This document shows positions 49,347 to 59,643 of a stretch of 64,000 nucleotides of DNA, one piece after another. Within the stretch, counting starts at the first letter, position 1, and every line of letters starts with the position of its first letter. Source of the DNA: Streptomyces syringium (GTDB lineage Bacteria > Actinomycetota > Actinomycetes > Streptomycetales > Streptomycetaceae). Location of the stretch: the NCBI RefSeq assembly GCF_017876625.1, contig NZ_JAGIOH010000001.1, positions 6,655,501-6,719,500 on the forward strand, read 5' to 3'. The position numbers and the translations under genes were made by a program. The notes beneath the pieces were generated by a model. It worked only from the letters and a program-made list of their open reading frames with translations, made no database searches and was not told the origin of the DNA.

Positions 49347-50467
49347 CCACTCCCGCGCCGCCCGACCTGCTCTACTCCGAGACCGAGGACGACCTGCGCG
49401 CGGCCGTGCGGTCCTTGCTCACCGACCACGGCGGCCCCACCGCCGCGCTCGCGGAAGCCGAGCGGGCCCGCCCCCACGACCCCGGTCTCTGGAGGTCGCT
49501 GGCCACCGGCATGGGAACCGCCGGGCTGCTGGTGCCGGAGCGGCTCGGCGGACAGGGCGCCACAGCCCGGGAGGCCGCCGTCGTGCTGGAGGAACTGGGC
49601 CGGTCCGTCGCCGCCGTGCCCTACCTCACCAGCGCCGTACTGGCCGTACGGACGCTGCTCGGGTGCGACACCGCACGCCCCGAGGTGGCCGGGCCGCTCG
49701 CCGCGCTCGCCGACGGCGGCCGGGTCGGGGCGCTCGCCGTCCCGCTGCCGACCGCCCCGGGCGGGGCGCCGCCCGTGACCGTCCGCGGTGGTGCGGGGCT
49801 CAGCGGTGAGATCACCTCCGTGGCCGGCGCGGCCGGTGCCGACGTGCTCCTCGTCCCCGCCGACAGCGGGCTCTACGCCGTGGACACCACGGCACCGGGC
49901 GTGGCCGTCACCCCCGTCACCCCGCTGGACCTCACCCGGCCGCTCGCCCGGGTCACCCTCACCGGGGCCACCGCGATACTGCTCGCCGAGCCGGCCCGCG
50001 CCCGCGATGCCGTCGCCGACGCGCTGCTCACCGGCGCCGGACTGCTCGCCTCCGAGCAGCTCGGACTCGCTGAGTGGTGCCTGGCGGAAACGGTGCGCTA
50101 CACCGGCGGACGGCATCAGTTCGGCCGCCCCGTCGGCTCGTTCCAGGCCGTCAAGCACCGGCTCGCCGCCCTGTGGCTGGACGTCGTCTCGGCCCGTGCG
50201 ACGGCCCGCAACGCCGCCGACGCCCTCGCGACCGGCTCACCGGACACGGCGGTGGCGGTCGCCGTCGCCCAGGCCCACTGCGGTGAGGTCGCGGTGCGCG
50301 CGGCCCAGGAGTGTGTGCAGCTGCACGGCGGCATCGGCATGACCTGGGAACACCCGGCGCACCTGTACCTCAAGCGCGCCAAGAGCGACCAGATCGCGCT
50401 GGGCACGCCCGGCCGGCACCGGGAGGCATTGGCGCGGTTGGTGAATCTGCCGGGGCCCGTCGGCTGA
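49343..50467 (+). CDS. Acyl-CoA dehydrogenase, small partner subunit
   Basis: This 374-residue acyl-CoA dehydrogenase starts at the ATG overlapping its partner's stop. The N-terminal part has LLVPERLGGQGATAREAAVV and VVLEELGRSVAAVPYLTSAV. The C-terminal FAD-binding half has YTGGRHQFGRPVGSFQAVKH and VQLHGGIGMTWEHPAHLYLK. The central beta domain is degenerate, rich in Gly, Ala and Val. That is typical of the subunit that contributes to FAD binding but not the main substrate pocket in heteromeric enzymes. Assignment to a specific mycobacterial FadE is not possible by eye. Confidence 0.87.
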   Translation: MTTPAPPDLLYSETEDDLRAAVRSLLTDHGGPTAALAEAERARPHDPGLWRSLATGMGTAGLLVPERLGGQGATAREAAVVLEELGRSVAAVPYLTSAVLAVRTLLGCDTARPEVAGPLAALADGGRVGALAVPLPTAPGGAPPVTVRGGAGLSGEITSVAGAAGADVLLVPADSGLYAVDTTAPGVAVTPVTPLDLTRPLARVTLTGATAILLAEPARARDAVADALLTGAGLLASEQLGLAEWCLAETVRYTGGRHQFGRPVGSFQAVKHRLAALWLDVVSARATARNAADALATGSPDTAVAVAVAQAHCGEVAVRAAQECVQLHGGIGMTWEHPAHLYLKRAKSDQIALGTPGRHREALARLVNLPGPVG

Positions 50468-50540
50468 CTTCCTCCCCGTGACATGGAGTGCGCGGGTTTT
50501 GTCCGGGCCGGATCATGCCTGCTCTTGTTCGTGCTGTTTA

Positions 50541-50559
50541 ATTGCGAGGAATTCGCAAT
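50541..50559. promoter_or_regulatory. Nur-box-like palindrome upstream of nikA
   Basis: ATTGCGA GGAAT TCGCAAT is a perfect 7-5-7 inverted repeat. Its core TTGC(N2)-N5-(N2)GCAA matches the Nur (nickel uptake regulator) box of Streptomyces coelicolor, tTGCaa-N5-ttGCAA, at all the strongly conserved positions. Nur with nickel bound represses a nikABCDE operon there, and the downstream genes here are the same type of transporter. It lies 48 bp upstream of the nikA start, a good position for repression. Confidence 0.75.
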
Positions 50560-50606
50560 AGCGGTTGATCTTGAGTACGTGAGAGTGCGTGAGTAGAGGT
50601 ATGGGC

Positions 50607-52217
50607 ATGACGGCCCGGTCCATTCGGGGAATGGCCGCCACGGCCATGGCAGCGGTACTGACGGCCGGCGCGGCGGCCTGTTCGACGCCCGGCGGTGGCA
50701 ACGGCGGAAGCGCCGACGGCGCCAAGGGGGACAAGGACTCCCTGGTCGTCGGCCTCGCCAACGAACCCGAGACGCTCAGCCCCCTCCTCGGCTACGGCAA
50801 GGACGGCAATTCCAAGATCTTCGACGGGCTGCTCACCCGGGACGCCGCCATGAAGCTCCAGCCGGCCCTCGCCGCCGAGCTGCCGAAGATCACCGACGAC
50901 GGGCGTACGTACACGTACAAGCTCCGCACAGGCGTGAAGTTCAGCGACGGCAAGCCCTTCTCCGCCAAGGACGTCGTCTTCACCTACCGGACCATTCTCG
51001 ACGAGAAGACCAACAACGCCGCCAAGGGCGAACTCGACGCCATCGACCGCGTCACCGCCGACGGCGACGACACCGTCGTCTTCCGGCTCAAGTACCCCTA
51101 CGCGCCCTTCGCCGAGCGCACCGTCCTGCCCATCGCGCCCGAGCACGCGGCCAAGGGCCAGGACGTCAACTCCGGCTCCTTCAACACCCGGCCCATCGGC
51201 ACCGGCCCCTACGTCCTCACCGGCTGGAGCAAGGGCGAGAAGCTGAGCTTCAAGGCCAACCCCGCTTACTGGGGCGGTGAGCCGAAGATCAAGAAGCTCA
51301 CCATGGCGATCATCAAGGACGACGACATCCGCGCCACCCGGCTGCGGAGCGGCGACCTCGACGGCGCGATCCTGCCGCCCAACCTCGTCAAGGGCTTCAA
51401 GGGCGACAAGTCCAAGCGGACCGTCACCGCCCGCACCACCGACTTCCGCGGCGTCACCCTGCCCACCGCGAACAAGGTCACCGGCGACGTGGCCGTCCGC
51501 CGCGCCCTCGACCTCGCCGTCGACCGCGAGGCCATGGTCGACAAGCTCCTCGAAGGCGCGGGCAAGGCCGGCTACGGCCCGGTCCCCACCGACAGCGAGT
51601 GGTTCGCCAAGGGCACCGAGCGCCCGCACGACCTCGACAAGGCCAAGAAGCTGCTCGACGAAGCGGGCTGGACCCCCGGCGACCAGGGCATCCGGGAGAA
51701 GGACGGACAGCCCGCGAAGTTCACCCTCTGGTTCCCCGCCGGTGACAAGCTCCGCCAGGAGCACGCCCTCGCCTTCGCCTCCGACGCCAAGAAGGCCGGC
51801 ATCAAAGCAGAGGTGCAGAGCGGCACCTGGGAGGTCATCGAGCCGCGCATGAAGAACGACGCGGTCCTCGCCGGCGGCGGCAACCCCGCCGACCCCGACT
51901 TCGACCTCTACAACCTGCTGCACTCCTCGCTCGCCCTCGACGGCTTCAACAACATGGCCGCCTACGCCAACCCCGACGTCGACAAGGCCCTCGAGGACGG
52001 CCGGCGCAGCGGCGACAAGGGCGCCCGCAAGGCCGCCTACGACAAGATCCAGCGCGACCTCGCCGCCGACCCCGGCTACGTCTTCCTCACCCACGTCGAC
52101 CACCTCTACGTCATGAACGACCGCTGGCAGGACCTCACCACCCAGATCGAGCCGCACGACCACGGCCTCGGCGCGGGGCCCTGGTGGAACGTCGAGGACT
52201 GGCAGCCGAAGAAGTGA
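50607..52217 (+). CDS. nikA: Nickel/peptide ABC transporter substrate-binding lipoprotein
   Basis: This 536-residue family 5 solute-binding lipoprotein has the signal peptide MTARSIRGMAATAMAAVLTA and lipobox GAAAC. The mature domain shows GLANEPETLSPLLGYGKDGN, PALAAELPKITDDGRTYTYK and RTGVKFSDGKPFSAKDVVFT, all typical of SBP_bac_5, then PIGTGPYVLTGWSKGEKLSF. Family 5 includes nickel and peptide binders. The Nur-box-like palindrome favours nickel, but a peptide substrate is possible. The ATG at 50607 is chosen because AGAGG lies 7-8 bp upstream; GTG 50589 and ATG 50601 are also in frame. It is the first gene of a five-gene operon joined by 4- to 8-bp overlaps. It should be secreted and membrane-anchored. 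Confidence 0.88.
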   Translation: MTARSIRGMAATAMAAVLTAGAAACSTPGGGNGGSADGAKGDKDSLVVGLANEPETLSPLLGYGKDGNSKIFDGLLTRDAAMKLQPALAAELPKITDDGRTYTYKLRTGVKFSDGKPFSAKDVVFTYRTILDEKTNNAAKGELDAIDRVTADGDDTVVFRLKYPYAPFAERTVLPIAPEHAAKGQDVNSGSFNTRPIGTGPYVLTGWSKGEKLSFKANPAYWGGEPKIKKLTMAIIKDDDIRATRLRSGDLDGAILPPNLVKGFKGDKSKRTVTARTTDFRGVTLPTANKVTGDVAVRRALDLAVDREAMVDKLLEGAGKAGYGPVPTDSEWFAKGTERPHDLDKAKKLLDEAGWTPGDQGIREKDGQPAKFTLWFPAGDKLRQEHALAFASDAKKAGIKAEVQSGTWEVIEPRMKNDAVLAGGGNPADPDFDLYNLLHSSLALDGFNNMAAYANPDVDKALEDGRRSGDKGARKAAYDKIQRDLAADPGYVFLTHVDHLYVMNDRWQDLTTQIEPHDHGLGAGPWWNVEDWQPKK

Positions 52218-53206
52218 TCTCCCGGCTTCCCTGGGGGCCGATGGCACGCATGGCGGGACGGCGGCTGCTGCTCGCCGTCCCCGTGCTCGCCGTCGTGACC
52301 TTCGGCGTCTTCGCGATCGCCGCCGCCTCGCCGTTCGACCCCGCCAAGGCCTACGCCGGGTCGGCCGGCCTCGGCGCCGGCCAGGACGTCTTCGACCAGC
52401 TGCGCGAGAACCTCGGCGCCGACCGGCCCTTCGTCGCCCGCTGGTGGGACTGGGTCACCTCCGCCGTGACCGGCGACCTCGGCGACTCCAGCACCCTGCG
52501 CCAGCCCGTCGCCGACGTCATCGGCGAACGCATCGGCTGGTCCGTCCTGCTGTGCGCCGTCGCCTTCACGCTGGCCGTCACGGTGGGCACCACCCTGGGC
52601 GTGCTCGCCGCGCGCCGCCGCGGCGGCCTCCTCGACCGGGTCGTGACGTCCCTGTCGTACACCCTGGAAGCGGCGCCGCCCTTCTGGCTCGGACTGCTCG
52701 CCATCTGGTTCTTCGCCCTCAAACTCGGCGCCCTCCCGGCCGGCGGCCTCACCGACACCGGCAGCGACGTCGCCACGGCCGGACAGGTCGCCTCGCACGT
52801 CGTCCTGCCCGCCGTGGTGCTCGCCGTCTCCCAGCTGCCCTGGTTCGTGCTGTACGTGCGCCAGGGCGTCGGCGACGCCCTGGAAGAGGACCCCGTACGC
52901 GGGGCACGCGCGCGTGGACTGCGCGAACGCACCGTCCTGCTCCACCACGCACTGCGCTCGGGACTGCTTCCGGTCCTCACCCTCATCGGCTCCCGGGTAC
53001 CCGAGCTGATCACGGGCGCGCTGCTCGTGGAGACCGTCTTCAGCTGGCCCGGCATCGCCGCCGCGACCGTACAGGCCGCCACCAGTGTCGACTTCCCGCT
53101 GCTGGCCGCCCTGACCGTGCTGGCCACGGCCGCGGTCCTGGTGGGCAACCTGCTGTCCGACCTGCTGTACGGACTGGCCGACCCGAGGGTGGGATTCGAT
53201 GGCTGA
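52214..53206 (+). CDS. nikB: Nickel/peptide ABC transporter permease NikB-like
   Basis: This 330-residue permease of the dipeptide/nickel ABC importer family begins with GTG at 52214, overlapping the nikA stop (GTGA). The first helix (LLLAVPVLAVVTFGVFAIAA) is followed by a large extracytoplasmic loop and five further membrane segments. The ATPase-contacting loop is ARGLRERTVLLHHALRSGLL, and LITGALLVETVFSWPGIAAA is conserved in DppB/NikB proteins. It pairs with the NikC-like permease, whose start overlaps its 3' end by 8 bp. Confidence 0.9.
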   Translation: MISRLPWGPMARMAGRRLLLAVPVLAVVTFGVFAIAAASPFDPAKAYAGSAGLGAGQDVFDQLRENLGADRPFVARWWDWVTSAVTGDLGDSSTLRQPVADVIGERIGWSVLLCAVAFTLAVTVGTTLGVLAARRRGGLLDRVVTSLSYTLEAAPPFWLGLLAIWFFALKLGALPAGGLTDTGSDVATAGQVASHVVLPAVVLAVSQLPWFVLYVRQGVGDALEEDPVRGARARGLRERTVLLHHALRSGLLPVLTLIGSRVPELITGALLVETVFSWPGIAAATVQAATSVDFPLLAALTVLATAAVLVGNLLSDLLYGLADPRVGFDG

Positions 53207-54110
53207 GACCACAAGCCCACCCGAGGCGGCACCCACCGCCTGGCGTTCGCCCGGTGCCGGGCCCCGGGGCGGGGCCGCCCGGCGCGGCACGCGCGCGCTG
53301 CGCACGCGTACCTCCGCCGTCCTCGTCGCCGCGGTCGTCCTCACCGTCCTCGCCGTACCCGCCCTGGTGCCGCTCGACGAGCAGGCCGTGGACCTGGGGT
53401 CCAAGCTCCTGCCACCGTCGTGGTCGCACCCGTTCGGCACCGACGAGGTCGGCCGGGACCTGCTGCTGCGCTGCGTCTACGGGCTGCGGATCTCCCTGCT
53501 CGTCGGCGTCGTGGCCGGGCTCGCCGCGACCGTCGTCGGCACCGTGGTCGGCGCCGTCGCGGGCGCGCTCGGCGGCTGGGCCGACCGGGTCGTGATGCGG
53601 CTCGTCGACGTCTTCTCGTCCGTCCCGCACCTGCTGCTCGGCGTCTTCATCGTGGCGATGTTCCGCCCCGGCCTATGGCCGGTGGTCGCGTCGGTGGCCC
53701 TCACCCACTGGCTGTCCACGGCCCGGATCGTCCGGGCGGAGGTGCTGTCGCTGCGCTCCCGCCCGTACATCGACGCGGCGGTCTCCGGCGGCTCCTCCCG
53801 CCTGCGGATCACCGTCCGGCATCTGCTGCCCGGGGTCCTGCCCCAGGCCGGTCTCGCGGCGGTGCTGATGATCCCGCACGCCATCTGGCACGAGTCCGCG
53901 CTGTCCTTCCTCGGCCTGGGCCTGCCCACCCACGAGGCCAGCCTCGGCAACATGGTCCAGGCCGCCCGCGGCACCCTGCTCGCGGGCGACTGGTGGCCGA
54001 CCCTGTTCCCGGGGCTGTTCATCATCATCCCCACCCTCGCGATAGCGGGCCTGGCCGGCGCCTGGCGCGAACGGCTCAACCCCCGCCGCCGATCGGAGCT
54101 GATGCTGTGA
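53199..54110 (+). CDS. nikC: Nickel/peptide ABC transporter permease NikC-like
   Basis: This 303-residue second permease is of the DppC/NikC type. The N-terminal 30 residues are Pro/Ala/Arg-rich and cytosolic; the first membrane helix is SAVLVAAVVLTVLAVPALVP. Typical family motifs are HPFGTDEVGRDLLLRCVYGL, the coupling loop SGGSSRLRITVRHLLPGVLP, and SALSFLGLGLPTHEASLGNM. Its ATG at 53199 precedes the nikB stop, so the two permeases are coupled. It forms the transmembrane channel with the NikB-like protein. Confidence 0.9.
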   Translation: MAETTSPPEAAPTAWRSPGAGPRGGAARRGTRALRTRTSAVLVAAVVLTVLAVPALVPLDEQAVDLGSKLLPPSWSHPFGTDEVGRDLLLRCVYGLRISLLVGVVAGLAATVVGTVVGAVAGALGGWADRVVMRLVDVFSSVPHLLLGVFIVAMFRPGLWPVVASVALTHWLSTARIVRAEVLSLRSRPYIDAAVSGGSSRLRITVRHLLPGVLPQAGLAAVLMIPHAIWHESALSFLGLGLPTHEASLGNMVQAARGTLLAGDWWPTLFPGLFIIIPTLAIAGLAGAWRERLNPRRRSELML

Positions 54111-55094
54111 CGACGCAGGCCCGCACGGGCGGGGCGGCACCCCGCCTTCCCGCCCCGGACGAACCCGTACTGGACGTCAGCGGCCTGTCCGTACGGTTCC
54201 GCATGCGCGGAGGCCGGCGGATCGCCGCCGTCACCGACGCGTCGTTCCGGCTCTGGCCGGGCGAGTGCCTCGCCCTCGTCGGCGAGAGCGGCTGCGGCAA
54301 GTCCGTCCTCGCGTCCGCGCTGCTCGGGCTGCTGCCCGCGAACGCGCAGACCGCCGGCCGGGCCCTCGTCGGCGGCCTCGACCTCCTCGCTGCCGACGAG
54401 CGGACGCTCGCCCGTACGGTCCGGGGCCGCCGCGTCGGCCTCGTACCGCAGAGCCCCGCCGCGCACCTCACCCCCGTGCGCACCGTGCGCTCACAACTCC
54501 AGGAGACCGTCCGGGAGCTGACCGGCGCCCGCGGAAGCGGGCTGCGGGCCAAGGCCGAGGCCGCCGCCGAGCGGGCGGCGTTCCCCGCCGACCACCTCGA
54601 CCGCTACCCCCACCAGCTCTCCGGCGGCCTCGCCCAGCGTGCCGCCACCGCGCTCGCCCTCGTCGGCGACGCCCCCCTGCTGCTCGCCGACGAACCGACC
54701 ACCGGCCTCGACCGCGACCTCGTCGACCGCACGGTCGACGAACTGCGCCGCCACGCGGACGCCGGCCACGCGCTGCTGATGATCACCCACGACCTCGCGG
54801 CGGCCGAACGGATCGCCGACCGCGTCGCCGTGATGTACGCGGGACGCATCGTCGAACTCACCGACGCGCCCGCCTTCTTCGGCGAGCCCGGCCCCCGGCA
54901 CCCCTACGCCCGCGGCCTGCTCGACGCCCTGCCCGAGCGCGCCTTCACCCCCATCCCCGGCATGCCCCCCGAACTCGGCGCGCTGCCCGCGGGCTGCGCC
55001 TTCGCCGCCCGCTGCGAGCACGCGACGGCGGCCTGCAAGACCGTCCCCGCGCTGCTGGACGGCACGGCCTGCCACCACCCGCAGGAGCCGACGC

Positions 55095-55102
<8 letters not shown>
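54107..55102 (+). CDS. nikD: Nickel/peptide ABC transporter ATPase NikD-like
   Basis: This 331-residue ABC ATPase starts at GTG 54107 inside the nikC stop (GTGA). Walker A is GESGCGKSV (the final S/T is Ser followed by Val), Q-loop VPQSPAAHLTPV, signature LSGGLAQRAATAL, Walker B LLLADEPTTGLDRD, and switch His in LLMITHDLAAAE. The C-terminal oligopeptide/nickel ATPase extension with four Cys residues (GCAFAARCEHATAACKTVPA) is typical of the OppD/DppD/NikD group. With the NikE-like subunit it powers uptake. Confidence 0.9.
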
Positions 55103-55752
<650 letters not shown>

Positions 55753-55769
<17 letters not shown>

Positions 55770-55802
55770 GGTCCACAACAGCCCGTCCGGCGATCGAGGA
55801 CA
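55753..55802. repeat. Tandem Streptomyces intergenic repeats at nikE 3' end
   Basis: Two near-identical copies of GCCCGTCCGGCGNTTGAGG occur in tandem (55753-55771, sharing the nikE stop codon, and 55781-55799 with ATCGAGG). They lie before the convergent lysX stop at 55863. The remaining bases of the gap show nothing else. The same element occurs at 36064-36113 and 41319-41363. Confidence 0.72.
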
Positions 55803-55862
55803 CCAGGACCCGGAGCCGCGCTCGACCTGACACCCGCCCAGCCCCTTGTGCCGACCCGGCGG

Positions 55863-58800
55863 TCAGCGCTGCCGTACCAGAGGAAACGGCAGCGTCTCGC
55901 GGATCGACAAGCCCGTCAGGAACATCACCACCCGGTCCACGCCGATCCCCAGCCCGCCCGTCGGAGGCATCGCGTACTCGAGGGCGCGCAGGAAGTCCTC
56001 GTCCACCTCCATCGCCTCGAGGTCACCGCCCGCCGCCAGCAGCGACTGCGCGGTGAGGCGGCGGCGCTGCTCGACGGGATCGATCAGCTCCGAATACGCC
56101 GTGCCCAGTTCGGTGCCGAACGCCACCAGGTCCCAGCGCTCGGCGAGCCGCGGATCGTGGCGGTGCGGGCGGGTGAGCGGCGAGACGTCGGTGGGGAAGT
56201 CCTTGTAGAAGACGGGCCCTCCTGTCCGCTCCTCGACGAGCCGCTCGTACATCTCCAGCACGATGTCCCCACGGGTGTGCTCCGGCTTGTGCGGCACGCC
56301 CGTCGCGTCGCAGTGCCGGCGCAGCGCCTCGATCGGGGTGTCCGCGTCGACCTCCGCGCCGAGCGCCTCGGAGATCGCGCCGTAGACGGTCTTCACCGGC
56401 CACCGGCCCGAGATGTCGTGCTCGACGAGCTTGCCCTCGCCGTCCGCCCGCAGCGCGACCTGTGAACCGTGGGCGGCGACGGCGGCGCCCTGGACCAGCT
56501 CGCGCGTCAGATCCAGCATCACGTCGTAGTCGGCACAGGCCTGATACGCCTCCAGCATCGTGAACTCGGGGTTGTGCTTGTACGAGACGCCCTCGTTGCG
56601 GAACGTCCGGCCCATCTCGAAGACCTTCTCCATGCCGCCCACGCACAGCCGCTTCAGATACAGCTCGGGCGCGATACGCAAGTACAGATCGAGGTCGTAG
56701 GCGTTGATGTGCGTGGTGAAGGGCCGGGCGTTCGCCCCGCCGTGGATCTGCTGGAGCATCGGCGTCTCGACCTCCAGATAGCCCCGGTCGAGCAGTCCCT
56801 GGCGCAGCGCCTGCACGGCGGCGCTGCGCGCCCGCACGGTCCGCCGGGCCTCCGTCGACACGGCGAGGTCCACATAGCGCATCCGCACCCGGGCCTCGGG
56901 GTCGCTCAGGCCGCGGCGCTTGTCGGGCAGCGGACGCAGACACTTGGCGATCATCCGGGTACGGGTCACGAAGACGGTCAGCTCACCGCGGTCGGTGGCA
57001 CCGATCTCGCCCTCGGCCTCGATGTGGTCACCGAGGTCGATGTGGTCGGTGAAGCGCCGCAGGCACTCCGGGCCGGATCCGTCGCGGGTGAAGGTGAGCT
57101 GAAGGTCGCCGGACCAGTCGCGCAGCACGGCGAAGACGACCCCGCCGTGGTCGCGGACCAGCAGTACCCGCCCGGCGACGGTCACCCGCTCACCCGTACG
57201 GGACGAGGGCGCGAGCCCGGCGTGTGCCGCGCGGATCGCGGCGAGGGTGTGGGTGCGGCGCGCGTCGACCGGGTAGGGATCGACGCCCGCCGCCCGCAAC
57301 CGATCCAGCTTCGCCCGCCGCACCCGCACCTGCTCGGGCAGCCCGGCCAGTTCGTCGACCGCACCGGGCTCACCGGTCCCCGCGCCGGTGCCGTAGCCCA
57401 GCTCGGAGAGCGAGGGCAGTCCGGCGGTGGTGGCCGGGCTGGAGACGCCGCGCGACCGCCCCCGGCTCCACAGCTTGCCCAGGCTCGGCACCGCGACGAA
57501 GCCCTCCGCGATGCCCGCGGCCATCCCGATCCGCGCGAGGGCGCCCGCGTCGGCGTAGCACAGGAACCGCGGATGCCACTCGGGGTTGTACTTGACGTTC
57601 GAGCGGTAGAGCGCCTCCAGCTGCCACCACCGGGAGAAAAACAGCAGCAGCTTGCGCCACAACCGCAACACCGGCCCCGCGCCGATCCGGGCGCCCTCCT
57701 CGAACGCCGAGCGGAAGACGGCGAAGTTCAACGAGATGTGCTTGATGCCGAACCGCCCGGCCTGGGCGCACAACTGGGCGACCATGAACTCCATGACGCC
57801 GTTGGGCGCGGCCCGGTCCCGGCGCATCACATCCAGCGAGATGCCGTCGCGCCCCCAGGGCACGAACGACAGCAGCGCGATCATGTTGCCCTCGCTGTCG
57901 AACGCCTCGACCAGCAGACAGTCGCCGTCGGCTGGGTCGCCGAGGCGCCCCAGCGCCATCGAGAAGCCGCGCTCGGTCTCGGTGTCGCGCCAGGCGTCCG
58001 CGCGATGGATCACCTCGCCCATCTCCTCGTCGGAGAGTTCGGCGTGCCGCCGGACCCGGGTGGTCGCGCCCGTCCGCTCCACCCGGTTGACGGCCTGGCG
58101 GGTCACCCGCATCTCGCGGCCGTCCAGGTCGAAGGCAGCGACCTGGAGGATGGCCTCGTCACCCAGTTGCAGGGCGCCCAGCCCCGACCGCGCGTACGCC
58201 CTCGCGCCGGCCTCGCTCGCGCCCATGACGGCGGGCTGCCATCCGTAGCGCCCCGCGACCGCCAGCCAGGCCTCGATCGCCGGTGTCCAGGCCTCGGGAT
58301 CGCCCAGCGGATCACCGGAGGCCAGACAGACCCCCGCCTCGACCCGGTAGGTGACGGCGGCCTTCCCGCTGGGGGAGAAGACGACGGCCTTGTCCCGGCG
58401 GGTCGCGAAGTAGCCGAGGGAGTCCCGGCCGCCGTAGCGGCCGAGGAGGGCGCGGATGCGCGGCTCCTCGTCGTCGTGCAGGGCCGCCTCCAGGCGCTGG
58501 GAGCGGAAGAGCGACATGGTGGCGTTGAGCAGCGCCAGCGCGCCGAGCAGGCCGAGGAGGAAGAACAGCCAGTGCGGCGGATGGCCCACGAAGTGCCGGC
58601 CGCTGACCAGGCCGCCGCACACCTTGTTGGCGACGAACAACAGCCGGTTCCCACCGCCGCGCTCCAGCGATCCGGGGAAGAGGGAGACCAGGCCCCAGCC
58701 CACCAGGATCGCGACGGCGAGACCGCCGACGAGCACCAGAAGGGCATGCAGGAACGCACCGCGCCGCGATGCCGCGTAGAACTCCCGCCGTGCCAGGACC

Positions 58801-59222
58801 AGCAGCACCATCGCCGCCACGCACAGCACCAGGGACGGGGTCACCTCCCAGTACCCCACGGCCAGCAACAGCACGTCCGCGAGCAGCAGCAGGGCCAGAT
58901 AGCCGAGGACGAACCAGAGCGTGACCCGCTTGCGTGCGGCCATCGCCGCGGCGAGGAGCAGCAGGAAGACGGCGTAGGCGAGGTTCGGGGCCGTGGGGAC
59001 GGTCAGGGTGTCCAGCGCGTCGGTCAGCGGGGCCGCCACCCGCCGCAGCGGTGAGATGAGGGAGGTGAGCGCGCAGAAGACCCCGAGCAGACCGAAGAAG
59101 ATCGCGAAACCGTTGGGCACCCGGTGCAACAGCCGCCGCCAGGCGGATTCCCGTCGCTCGCCGCCCTCCCGTGCCCCTTCCCTCACCGTGGCGGGCTCGG
59201 TGTCCGGGACTGTGCGGCTCAT
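55863..59222 (-). CDS. lysX: Bifunctional lysyl-phosphatidylglycerol synthase/lysyl-tRNA synthetase
   Basis: This 1119-residue protein first charges tRNA with lysine and then transfers the lysine to phosphatidylglycerol, giving the membrane positive charge and resistance to cationic peptides. The N-terminal part (residues 35-230) has about six to seven membrane helices (FAIFFGLLGVFCALTSLISP is the first). A MprF-type aminoacyltransferase domain covers about residues 250-600 (YGTGAG linker after it). An OB-fold anticodon domain follows (ERVTVAGRVLLVRDHGGVVF), then the class II LysRS core with motif 2 FEMGRTFRNEG and motif 3 GLGIGVDRVVMFLTG. Order and length match mycobacterial LysX (about 1170 residues). 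A separate housekeeping lysS is expected elsewhere. It is convergent with nikE. Confidence 0.93.
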   Translation of the reverse strand: MSRTVPDTEPATVREGAREGGERRESAWRRLLHRVPNGFAIFFGLLGVFCALTSLISPLRRVAAPLTDALDTLTVPTAPNLAYAVFLLLLAAAMAARKRVTLWFVLGYLALLLLADVLLLAVGYWEVTPSLVLCVAAMVLLVLARREFYAASRRGAFLHALLVLVGGLAVAILVGWGLVSLFPGSLERGGGNRLLFVANKVCGGLVSGRHFVGHPPHWLFFLLGLLGALALLNATMSLFRSQRLEAALHDDEEPRIRALLGRYGGRDSLGYFATRRDKAVVFSPSGKAAVTYRVEAGVCLASGDPLGDPEAWTPAIEAWLAVAGRYGWQPAVMGASEAGARAYARSGLGALQLGDEAILQVAAFDLDGREMRVTRQAVNRVERTGATTRVRRHAELSDEEMGEVIHRADAWRDTETERGFSMALGRLGDPADGDCLLVEAFDSEGNMIALLSFVPWGRDGISLDVMRRDRAAPNGVMEFMVAQLCAQAGRFGIKHISLNFAVFRSAFEEGARIGAGPVLRLWRKLLLFFSRWWQLEALYRSNVKYNPEWHPRFLCYADAGALARIGMAAGIAEGFVAVPSLGKLWSRGRSRGVSSPATTAGLPSLSELGYGTGAGTGEPGAVDELAGLPEQVRVRRAKLDRLRAAGVDPYPVDARRTHTLAAIRAAHAGLAPSSRTGERVTVAGRVLLVRDHGGVVFAVLRDWSGDLQLTFTRDGSGPECLRRFTDHIDLGDHIEAEGEIGATDRGELTVFVTRTRMIAKCLRPLPDKRRGLSDPEARVRMRYVDLAVSTEARRTVRARSAAVQALRQGLLDRGYLEVETPMLQQIHGGANARPFTTHINAYDLDLYLRIAPELYLKRLCVGGMEKVFEMGRTFRNEGVSYKHNPEFTMLEAYQACADYDVMLDLTRELVQGAAVAAHGSQVALRADGEGKLVEHDISGRWPVKTVYGAISEALGAEVDADTPIEALRRHCDATGVPHKPEHTRGDIVLEMYERLVEERTGGPVFYKDFPTDVSPLTRPHRHDPRLAERWDLVAFGTELGTAYSELIDPVEQRRRLTAQSLLAAGGDLEAMEVDEDFLRALEYAMPPTGGLGIGVDRVVMFLTGLSIRETLPFPLVRQR

Positions 59223-59448
59223 TCCGCCAGCCTAGGCACGCCACCGCCCCGACGCCTGTCGGAGCAGGGCCCGCCCGCCGGACGGGTACGGGCCCGGAAC
59301 CATCGCCCGGCGCCGATGAGACCGTGGCGGTCCGTTCCCGTCCCGACCGGTGAATCCGTACCTGGATGGAGTACACGCGGGGTACGGGTGGCGACGATGT
59401 GATGAGCGAGACTGGCGCATACTCACCGCTCAGCCGAGGAGGTATGCC

Positions 59449-59643
59449 GTGGTTGTTTCGATCTCCGTGGTCCTGATGCTTCTGGTGCTGGCGGTGGTGT
59501 TCCTGCGCAGCGGAGCGCTCCGCGTCTCGCACGCGCTGGTCTGCGTCCTGCTCGGCTTCGTGCTCGCGAGCACCAGTGTGGCGCCGACCATCGCCAACGG
59601 CATTTCGGCGACGGCTCAGCTGGTCAGCGGTGTGCGCCCCTGA
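59449..59643 (+). CDS. Small two-helix membrane protein
   Basis: This 64-residue protein is hydrophobic over most of its length, with two predicted membrane helices (VSISVVLMLLVLAVVFLRSG and ALVCVLLGFVLASTSVAPTI). The GTG at 59449 is chosen because GAGGAGG lies 6 bp upstream; a longer in-frame start at 59350 has no comparable ribosome site and would add a soluble Arg-rich tail. Small proteins of this kind are common and uncharacterised in Streptomyces. Its 3' end overlaps the convergent GlxA-like gene by 28 bp. The 226-bp gap upstream is shared with the divergent lysX promoter. Confidence 0.72.
   Translation: MVVSISVVLMLLVLAVVFLRSGALRVSHALVCVLLGFVLASTSVAPTIANGISATAQLVSGVRP

Noticed and set aside
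53420..54106. Long frame upstream of nikD
   Set aside because: It is a shadow of nikC; GTG 54107 in the nikC stop is the proper start.
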